Source: Paratrimastix pyriformis
Lineage: Eukaryota > Preaxostyla > Paratrimastigidae
Assembly: GCA_027972325.1 (NCBI GenBank)
Contig: JAPMOS010000012.1
Span: forward strand, 553,501 to 617,500
Direction of reading: 5' to 3'
DNA length: 64,000 nt
In this document: positions 55,818-64,000 of the stretch, piece after piece
Layout: each line of letters starts with the position of its first letter
How positions within the stretch are numbered: the first letter of the stretch is position 1
Notes under the pieces: generated by a model
Database searches by the model: none
Told to the model about the DNA's origin: nothing
What the model saw: the letters and a program-made list of their open reading frames with translations, nothing else
Translations under genes and position numbers: made by a program

Positions 55818-58800
55818 ATGCGTTTTTCTATGGATTCTCCGCGCCTCCAGCGCCCCACGGGCCGTTATGCCCTCCGGATCGCTTCCCTCCTCCCCCCGCC
55901 CTCCACTCAAAAGGAGGATATCTCCAGAAAATGCTGCCTCTGCAAAGAGAGCATGGCCACCGTGATCTGCTTTGAGTGCGGCGAGTGGATCCTGTGCGAT
56001 GAGTGCAGCCACTACATCCACGCGAACGAGCTGAACCGGTGGCACACGGTGGACCCTTTCATGGCCTCTCGGATGCCCCCGCCAGGCACACCATCCGCAC
56101 CCCCAAGCGCGGTGGCCACCCCGGTCACCGTCTGGGGTGGCGGTGGCGGTGGCGGCGGCGGCGGCGGTGCCGGCTGCCCCAGCCCCTCCCTCAGCACCAC
56201 GCCCCTCCCCAGCCCGAGCGCATCCCCGCCGCCCAGTCCCGGGCCCGGGCTGCCGCCCAGCGCCACCCCGGCCACGAACCAGGCCCTGTCGGTGCTGCTG
56301 GCCAGCCGGGTGAACCTGATCCACCCCCGGCTCTGCCCCCGCCACGTGGGGGTGCCCCACCACCAGTACTGCCTGGACTGCATGGCTCTGGCCTGCCCGC
56401 ACTGCCTGGCCCCGGGGGGCGTCCACGAGGGCCACCGGTGCGTCTCCTTCGAGGCGGCCCTGCCCCTGGTGCAGCAGCGGCTGGCCCGGCGGCTCCCCGA
56501 GATGCGCCAGTGGCGCGGCCGACTGGGCGAGGCCCTGGGCGAGGCCACCCGGGCCCGGGAGGCCGTCGAGGGCCACCGGCGGGCCATCGTGGAGCCCCTG
56601 CGAGCCCGCTTCGGCCAGCTGCGGGCCCTGCTGGACCGGCAGGAGTCCCGCATGGTGGCCGAGGTGGAGGCCGACCAGGCCGAGCTGCGGGCGGGCCTCG
56701 AGGCCCACCTGGCCGCCCTCCAGGAGCACATCGGCCTCCTCCAGAAGGGCGTCCGCACGCACCCCCACACACACACACACACACACACGCACCCTCTTGT
56801 GCTCTCGGTGGGAGCCGCGCCATCCACGGAGCCCCGGGCCCACCTTCGCCCGATCGCCCTGTCTGCCGTGCCGTGACCTGTTCGCTGCACCCCCCCCCCC
56901 CCCCCCCCCGCCGGGCGGCCGCGTTGGGGACGCCGACGATGGTCTACTCGGGGCCGACCACGATGGACATCCTCAAGGACGCCGCCTTCGTGGAGGTGCT
57001 CGCCCGGGCCCTGCCCACGCCCCCGGACATGGCCGCCCTGGGGGCCGCCGCCCCCCAGCAGCCCCCGCCCCCCGCCGGCCAGGCACCCGGCAGCCCCGAG
57101 GCCGCCGAGGCCGCCCCCGGCAGCAGCAGCGGGATGGCCGAGAGCGACGGCAACCCGCCCGCCCCGCCCCGCGGTGGTGATGCCAATGACAATGGTGATG
57201 AGGCCTCCGCCGAGGGGGGGCCCGAGTGCGGCCAGGAGCCGGAGCCCGAGTGTGGCCAGGAGCTGGGGCCCGAGGGCCGGCTGGCGCTGGGGCTGGAGGA
57301 GGCCCGCCGGCTGGTGGAGGTGCCGGCCCCCCTGCTGCGGCCCTACCCCAAGGTCCTCCCCACCGAGGCCGCCGCCCGGGCCATCGAGGAGCTCGTCCTC
57401 GACTACCCCGGTCCGCGCCGCCCCCCGCCGCTCACTCATCCGCCTCCACCCGCCCACTTCCGAGGGGTGAGGGGGTGAGGGGGTGAGGGGGTGAGGGGGG
57501 GGGGGGGGGGTCCATCATGTCTGCTGCTTGGTGGGCGTGTGGCGGCGGGCCATTCCCGCGCCGCCCTTGTCACCCGCTTCTTCATCGGGGCGCCTTGGCC
57601 TGGCCGTGTGGTGGCTGTGGTGGCCGTGTGGTGGCTGTGGTGGCCGTGTGGTGGCTGTGCTCCCCAGTGGACGTGGGGGCGAGCGAGGCGGTGCTGGAGC
57701 AGCGCGGGGTGCGGCCCCACCAGCCAACGGTGGTGACGCTGGTCGCCCGGACGGCCGCCGGCCGGCCGCCCAGCCCGCCGCTGATGGAGTGCCCCTTCGA
57801 GGTCTCCGTCGAGGGGCCCCCCAGCCACACGCTGGCCGTCGAGCCGGCCGGGGCCCCGAGGGCGGCCGCTTCCGGGTGACCCTCACCGCCACCGCCGTGG
57901 GCGAGTACCGCCTCCACGCCCGCCGCCACGGGGCCGAGGTGCCGCCCCTCTGCCCACTCCGCGTGCTCATCTCCGGTCCGCAGTCGCCCCCGCCCGCCCG
58001 CCCGCCCGCCCGCCCACCCGCCCACCCCTCAGCCTGCCTCTCACTCATGCACTGGGTCCCTCGGGGGGGCGGCTGGGGGCGTGACGGCGGCTGCGGCAGA
58101 CCTGCCTCTGATCCCGGCGGCGCCCGTCTGCACCCAGCTGGGGGCCTACAGTCTGACCCTGCGCTGGGCCCCGCCACACGACAACGGCGTCCCCGTCCTC
58201 GGGTACCGGTCCGCCCTCGCCCCGCCTCCGCCTCCGCCCCCGCCCCCGCCTCCGCCCCGCCTCCGCCCCCGCCTCCGCCCCCGCCTCCCCCCTCGCCCTC
58301 ACTCTCCGCCACCTCACCCGCCGCCACCTCACCCTGGCATCTTCTCGGCCCGACCCTCGGGGGTGATGGCCGGCACACAGGCTGCTGATGTGCAGCGGGC
58401 CCAACCCCAACCCGGCCGAGCCGCCCACCCCCTGCGCCGGGGCCGGGGCCGGGGCCGGGGCCGGGTCCACCATGCCCCCCGGCTCGCCCCGGGGCGGCGG
58501 CCCCTGCCCGGCCACGCCTGCCCGGTGGCGGGAGATCTTCCGGGGGAAGGCCCTGACCCGGACCCTGACCAACCTGCGGCCCGCCCGCCAGTACCGCTTC
58601 GCCGTGGGCGCCTACTCGGCCGTCGGGGACGGGGGCGCATCGGCTGACCTGCTCCTCAGCACCCTCGGTCCGCACCACGCCCCCACTGGATGCCCTGGAC
58701 AGGTCCCAGCTCGATCGCCCGGCCCGCGGGCCGTCAGGAGGCAGCGTCGTGCTCACCGTGCGCTGCTGCTGCTGTGTGGGCAGATGTCCCGCTGACGCCC

Positions 58801-59015
58801 GAGCCGCCCCTGGCCGCGGACGCCACCCCGACGGCCATCCTCATCCGCTGGCGCGCCCCGCCCCCCAACGGCGTCCCCGTCCGCACCCCCCTCGTACCCT
58901 CGTCCCTCCTCCCCTCCTCCCCTCCTCCCCTCCTCCCCTCCTCCCTCCTCCCCTCCTCCACGCCGCACCCCCGACGCCCTGCCTCGCCTCCCCGAAGGTG
59001 GACTGGAACCTGACG

Positions 59016-59086
<71 letters not shown>

Positions 59087-59608
59087 TCCACACCCCGGCC
59101 CCGTCCCGTCCCGTCCCGTCCCGTCCCGTCCGTCCCGTTCTTCACCGTGCCCCTCTGTGCTACGTGCGGCCTGTCCTGGTCGTGCTGCCCCTACGTCCCG
59201 TCCCTGGTGCGCCGTCCCGTCCCGACCCGTCCCGTTCGTTGCCCGTCCCGTCCGTCGTCGATGCTCGCCATCGACATTCTACTGCGCACCCAATCGAAAA
59301 GGTCTGTGTCATATGCTCCGATTGCCCCTTGTCTTGCCTGTGTCGGGGACCCCTTTGGCGCGACACATGCTGCTGCCGTGCGATGTGGTGAGAGCGTGAG
59401 CTGTCCATCCACACCATGTGACGGATCCCTTGTGGGTCCTGATTTCCGGTCTCGGATGTTGACGTGCTCTTCCGCCTGAGCGCTTTGCCGTTGACTGACC
59501 CTTGTTCGCTGCCGCCTGCTTGCGTATGTTGGCTTGGTGGACACTGCTTGACTATGGCGCTTCCCTCGTGGACTGTGCCTACATTTCTTGCGGTGTCTCT
59601 CTTCCCTC

Positions 59609-59693
<85 letters not shown>

Positions 59694-60743
59694 TGTGGTG
59701 GGGCCGCAGGTGCTGGGCTACCGGCTGATGTGGGTGCCGCCGCCAGGGTTCGTCTTCGCGGCCCCGCCGCCCACCCTGCTGCCCCCCGAGGACCCCGCGA
59801 CCGCCGGGGCAGCCCAGTCCCAGTCAGCGGCCCCGCCGTCGCGGGCGGCGCGGCGCCCGGCCTCGCCCCTGACCCGGCCGCCCCGGGCGGCCTCGGGCTT
59901 CCGGCGGGGCCGAGGTCCCCACCATGGCCAGGCGCCGGCCCCGGGGCCCCTGATGGGGGACTCGCTGCTGGCGACGGGGCTGGAGGGCTACCGGGAGCTG
60001 TACCGGGGCCCCGAGAGCCAGTTCACCCTGGGCGGCCTCGAGCCGGCCACCCGGTGCCGGGTCAAGGTCATCGCCTACAGCGCCCGGGGCCCCCTCCTCC
60101 AGCCCCGTCGTCCTCCCGCCCCCCGCCCCGCCCCGCCCGCCCTGTCCCTCCCTCCCTCCCGCCCCTCCTCCCCCCCCCGCCCCGCCCCCTCCCTCCCTCC
60201 CTCCCTCCTCCCCCTGCTCCCCCCCCCCCCCGCTCGGTTGCTGTTGGTGGGCTGGTGGGTGGTGCCCCCTGCAGCGCGGCCCTTCTCGGTCTCGGCCATC
60301 CTGACGGCCCCGAGGAGGCGCTCTTCTGCGCCTGGCTGCCCCCCCTGGCCGAGCGGTGGGGCCTCCTCTACCGCGGCTCGCGCGACGGTCCGCCAACCCT
60401 CCTCCCTCCCTCCCTCCCTCCCTCCCTCCCTCCCTCCCTCCCTCCCTCCCTCCCTCCATCCCTCCATCCCCTCCTTCTCTGGCCGTGATGAGTGGTGGCT
60501 GGCTGACGATCGGATTGGGCGGCTGGATGCCGCGGGGGGTTGGGGGGGGGCTGTGGCGCGGTGGGGGGGCAGGCTTCACGGCGGAGGCCTTCCACAGCCG
60601 GTGCGACGGGGCCCACCCGACGGTGACCCTGATCCGCTCCGCCGCCGGGGCCGTCTTCGGCGGCTACACCACCGTCCCGTGGAGCGCCCCGCCCCGGGTC
60701 CGCCTGCCCCCCGCATCATGAGAGCGTGCTCGGGGATGGGGCT

Positions 60744-60801
<58 letters not shown>

Positions 60802-61835
60802 AGGGGTTGTCGCACGACGCCAGCTCCGCACCTCCCCATCTCATCCGCCTCCACCCCCACATTTCCCATTCCCCGGGTATGGCGGCGGGCCGCGGGTCGC
60901 AGGCCGAGGGACACGCCGACCCGGCCGCCTTCCTGTTCAGCATCCGCCGGCCGAGGGCCCCCATCCGCGACCCGGCCGCCGCCGCCACGGCCCCGGGCAG
61001 CCCGCGGCCCACGGAGGGCGACACGTCCACCCTGATGGCCGGGCTGCCCTCGCTGGACGAGCTCTCCATCGGCCTGCCCGGCTCGCCCCCCCCGGGCAGC
61101 CCTCCCAGCTGGCCGTCCCCCGCCCCCGGGCCCGCCACCACCCCCGGGGGCCCACCGGCGGGGCCGGCGATGCTGCTGCCGGGCGGCCTGGGCGGGGGCG
61201 GCCCCGGCTCGGTGACCAGCACGGCCTCGCTGCAGCAGGTGCGGGCCCTGAGCCCCGCCCCGCCCAGCAGCCGGGCCAGCGGGGCCCCGGGCGAGCGGCC
61301 CGAGGGGGGCCCGGGGGGCCCCGACCTGGACCTGGTGCCGGCCGTGGACCGGATCGCCCCCGCCCGCGAGGGGGACGAGCCCCCCGACACCGGGGCCCCC
61401 ATGCGCCTCATGCAGAACCCCGCCCTGGCCGGCCACGCCCCCGCCGTCGTCCACTACCAGGGTCCGCCTCGCCAGTCGCCTGCCGTGCCCGCCGTGCCCG
61501 TCGTGAGCGCCCGCCGTGAGCGCCCGCCGTGAGCGCCCGCCCGCCCGCTCCTCCGTGACACTTCGTTGGGGGGACACGGTGGTGTTGGCGCAGGGTGGGG
61601 CCCGTCCTTCGGGGGCCACGACCTGACGGTGGCCGACCGGTGCGAGGGGCGCCCCAGCACGGCCGACCCGGGCTTCGTCTACTGTGCGCCCCCGGGGACC
61701 ATCTACCGGTCGCCCGCCGCGCGGCGCTTCCTGGCGGGCAGCCGGCTGCACTTCCGCACCAGCGAGATCGAGGTCTACGGGCCCCTGCCCCCCATGGCCG
61801 GCCCCGGCAGCCCGGCAGCCCCGGGGGGCCGCTGA
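55818..61835 (+). CDS. TRIM-like protein: B-boxes, coiled coil, filamin, FN3 and TLDc domains
   Basis: Exons: 55818..56750, about 56927..57410, 57668..57975, 58100..58208, 58381..58667, 58784..58878, 59710..about 60100, 60275..60387, 60573..60697, 60903..61461, 61594..61835. Exon 1: B-box 1 (CCLCKESMATVICFECGEW, CDECSHYIH), B-box 2 (LCPRHVGVPHHQYCLDC, CPHC, HEGH) and an antiparallel-type coiled coil. Exon 3: filamin-like repeat (TVVTLVARTAAGRP ... VGEYRLHARRHG). Exons 4-7: FN3-like domains (LTLRWAPPHDNGVPVLGYR; ILIRWRAPPPNGVP; CRVKVIAYSARG). Exons 8-11: TLDc (WGLLYRGSRDGFTAEAFHSR; CDGAHPTVTLIRS; LHFRTSEIEVYG), split by a low-complexity insert of about 170 residues. No RING is seen. Exon 2 lacks a clear AG acceptor, and exons 3 and 8 each have a one-base slip in a G/C run. 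Confidence 0.85.
59017..59086. repeat. GT dinucleotide microsatellite
   Basis: (GT)n of about 35 units in intron 6 of the B-box gene, followed by (GTCCC)n. Confidence 0.95.
59330..59611. repeat. Dispersed 280-bp repeat, copy 2 (intron of B-box gene)
   Basis: Matches 23842-24124 over its whole length with one visible difference, in a C run. A (GT)n tract of about 80 bp follows directly. The same flank preference (TG-rich) is seen at copy 1. Confidence 0.92.
60397..60470. repeat. CCTC tetranucleotide array
   Basis: (CCTC)n in an intron of the B-box gene. Confidence 0.9.
60745..60801. repeat. GAGCAG hexamer array in intron
   Basis: (AGGAGC)n near the acceptor of the intron before exon 10 of the B-box gene. 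Confidence 0.9.
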
Positions 61836-61900
61836 TGAGGGGCCACCAGGCCCGCGTTGTATTCTCACAAGGGCGGCGCCCACAGCAGGCGCACCTCAAT

Positions 61901-61906
61901 AATAAA
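61901..61906 (+). terminator. Polyadenylation signal AATAAA for the B-box gene
   Basis: Canonical AATAAA, 65 nt after the stop codon at 61835, in a local AT-rich patch. Confidence 0.65.
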
Positions 61907-62533
61907 ATCACGGTCTCCCGCCACTTCCTCCCCCCCCTGCACGGCCACGGCGCGGCCGGTGGGGGCTCGTGTTCTCTGTTTGCTTTTTTTCTTTTATATT
62001 CCCTCCCTGTCCACCCCCCCCCCCCCCCCCCCCCCCCGCGCTCTTTTCCCTCTTCTCTATGAGGGTGCGGGGCACGGCGCTGCGGCCTTGGGTGTGCCCG
62101 CCCGTTGCCCCGCCCTCTTCGGAACTGGCCCAAGATGCCCATTGGATGGGAGACCCCAGCCAAGATGCCCGGCCCATGGATGGGAGACCCCAGGACATGA
62201 GCGGAGGCCGATGGGGTCCGGGTCCATCCTCGTGGTGGTCTGTGTTCGGACACAGCGAGGAGGGGAAGGGAGAAGGGAGGGGAGAAGGGAAGGGCGGAGC
62301 AGGAAAGCGGGCGCACGGATCCCGGGGCAGCCCCGGCCGTCCGGTGGGGGAGGCGGTGTGCCGGGGCCGCCACAGGGGGGGCAGCGCCTGGGGTGCGCCG
62401 GGAAGGGATCTGCTGGGCTGGGCTGGGCTGGGGCGGGGCCAGGGCCCAGCAGGCATGCGGCATTCGGCCCCCGCCGGCAGCCGGCAGCCAGCAGAAGCCC
62501 GAGCAGGGTGCGGAGGGGGAAGCCCCTAGGGCC
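61907..62533. other. Convergent intergenic region, no gene seen
   Basis: Between the B-box and RPF2 genes. It contains a C run (62010-62036), a short direct repeat around CCAAGATGCCC and ATGGGAGACCCCAG (about 62130-62195), and purine-rich sequence. I see no supported reading frame. Confidence 0.6.
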
Positions 62534-64000
62534 TCACTCGTCCTCCTCGGCGTCGCCATCCTCCTCCTCCTCGTCGTCGTCGCCCTCGGCCTCCTCGCCC
62601 TCGCCCTCGGGGTGGGCCAGGGTGATGCCCTCGGCGATGATCTCGTCCACATCGTCGTCGTCGTCGTCGTCCTCCTCGCCCTCGCCCTCACCGTCCTCCT
62701 CGCCCTCGGGCCCGCTCTCCTCCTCCTCGGCCTCCTCGCCGCTGGGGGCCTCCTCGCCCTCGCCCTCGCGCTCCATCGGGGCCGGGCCCTCCTCGCCCTC
62801 GGCGGCCTCCTCGCCCTCGGCGGGGGCGGCCCCTGCGGGGGCCTTGACGTTGCGGAGGGCCTTGGACATCTTGACGTGGGTCTTGAGCTCGTCCAGGTCC
62901 TGGCGGCCCACGTGGACCCGGCCCAGCTCCTCGCCCAGCAGGCCGCGGCTGAGGTTCTTCTTGATGTCGGCGTCCTTGGCCTGGGCACGGGCCATCGCAG
63001 CCATCGCACAAGCCCCCCGACCCGACCGACACACGACACCGATGAGACGAGGAGGCACGCATCCAAGAAAGGGACCCGAGGCCCCGTGACGCCCAAACAA
63101 CCGGCATGAGGCATATGATATGGGGCATCAGGGGGCATGAGGCATATGGGGCATCAGGGGGCATGAGGCATATGATATGGGGCATCAGGGGCATGAGGCA
63201 TATGATATGGGGCATCAGGGGGCATGGGGGGGCGGACCTTGGGCTTCTTGGTGTGCATGGCCAGCTTGGTGAGGGCCGGGTCGGCGAACTGGTGCCGGCG
63301 CACCTCGAAGTCGATCGAGGGCCCCATCTCCTTCAGCTCCACCTTCATGCCCGTCGAGCCCTGTGGCCCGAGTGCAGGCGGAGGGAGGGAGGGAGGGAGG
63401 GGAGGGAGGGAGGGAAGGGAGGGAGGGAGTCAGCCACGGGAGGGACGTCCTGTCCGGTGTTGGGCTGCCTGTCGATGTGCGACCTGTGGTGGGACATGGG
63501 AGTGGGGGGGGCAGGACGGACCACAGGGGTTGGTATGGAGGGGGCCGCCCCCTCGGCCGGGGCTGCCTGGTCAGGGGCGGGGGCGGCGGCGCCGGTGGCG
63601 CGCTTCATCTGGATGGTGTAGTGGCGGAAAAGAACCTTCTTGGGGGAGACCGCCGTCACCATGATGACGTGGTCCAGCCCGGAGATGTTCACCGCCGGCA
63701 CCTGCGCCGCCCGGAAGAAGTCTGTCCGGGGGGAGCCCAGTCGTGAGTATCACCCCGGGGGGATGAGGCGGCAAGGCGCAGACCAAGGAAAAGGTTCTTC
63801 AGGACGCCAAGAACCTCGTCCGTCTCGAAAAGGTCGCCCTGAAAAACGAAGCAGGGCTTGGAGCCGGGAGCGTGCGGAGGGGTCTGCGCATCAAAGTGGC
63901 AATGCAATGAGGTCAGAGTGAACGAGTCAATGAGGCGGATTCCAGACATCGAAGCAGCAAATGGGAACATATCCTGTTATGCCCAGCTCAATCATGTGGA
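62534..64000 (-). CDS. RPF2: Ribosome production factor 2 homologue, 5' end beyond window
   Basis: Brix-domain factor that, with Rrs1, brings the 5S RNP into pre-60S ribosomes in the nucleolus. Exons in view: complement(join(62534..62980, 63238..63360, 63522..63721, 63784..63883, 63948..64000)); all phases agree. Segments match RPF2 in order: MIELGITGYVP, SKPCFVFQGDLFE, LKNLFLDFFRAAQVPAVNIS, GLDHVIMVTA, MKVELKEMGPSIDFEVRR, LGRVHVGRQDLDELKTH. The C-terminus adds a Glu/Asp-rich acidic tail of about 100 residues absent from animal RPF2. A Pro/Ala insert ends exon 63522-63721. The start codon lies to the right of the window. Confidence 0.93.
63106..63225. repeat. 30-bp tandem repeat in an RPF2 intron
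   Basis: Four to five copies of a unit containing GCATGAGGCATATGATATGG and GGCATCAGGG, with one copy shortened. Confidence 0.9.

Overview
This is nuclear DNA from a GC-rich, intron-dense eukaryotic microbe. No gene is continuous over its full length. Reading frames are cut by many short spliceosomal introns, and the products are eukaryotic: anoctamin, ArfGAP, the nucleoporin aladin, an F-box protein, NSUN2-type tRNA methyltransferase, XRN exoribonuclease, a TRIM-like B-box protein and RPF2. I cannot place the species from sequence alone. A free-living protist with a compact genome (metamonad such as Paratrimastix, apusomonad, or similar) would fit, but that is a guess. Both TGA and TAA end genes, so the code looks standard.

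Layout, left to right: a secreted beta-helix protein (minus, runs off the left edge) and a PH-IQ-anoctamin (plus) diverge near 2.4 kb. An ArfGAP (minus) and aladin (plus) diverge near 10.7 kb. A secreted Met/Pro/Gln repeat protein (minus) and a giant ankyrin/F-box/FG/LRR protein (plus, 17152-31672) diverge near 17.1 kb. A biotin protein ligase follows (plus, to 33066). Then come minus-strand genes: NSUN2-like methyltransferase, membrane dual-specificity phosphatase, a coiled-coil fragment, a poorly resolved 40-42.8 kb stretch, XRN exoribonuclease (43086-51478), a nitrilase-superfamily protein and a CBM20 protein. The last two genes are a plus-strand B-box/filamin/FN3/TLDc protein (55818-61835) and RPF2 (minus, runs off the right edge).

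The structure is as informative as the genes. Three divergent pairs have start codons only 71-79 bp apart, implying very small shared promoters. Promoters and first exons are AT-richer islands, while gene bodies are extremely GC-rich. The 5' splice site is not GTRAGT but GTYYGY: GTTTGT in AT-rich introns near starts, GTCCGC in GC-rich bodies. Introns are full of C/G homopolymers and minisatellites. A 280-bp repeat occurs almost identically in two introns 35 kb apart, and two poly(A)-tailed insertions, one with a perfect 14-bp target duplication, point to LINE-type retroposition.

The genes do not form one pathway. Several touch RNA and ribosome metabolism (NSUN2, XRN, RPF2) and two touch nuclear-pore biology (aladin and, by composition only, the FG-rich exon of the giant gene). 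Exon coordinates below are my own splice calls by reading-frame phase. Several genes show one-base frame slips in G/C runs, which I take as probable assembly errors.
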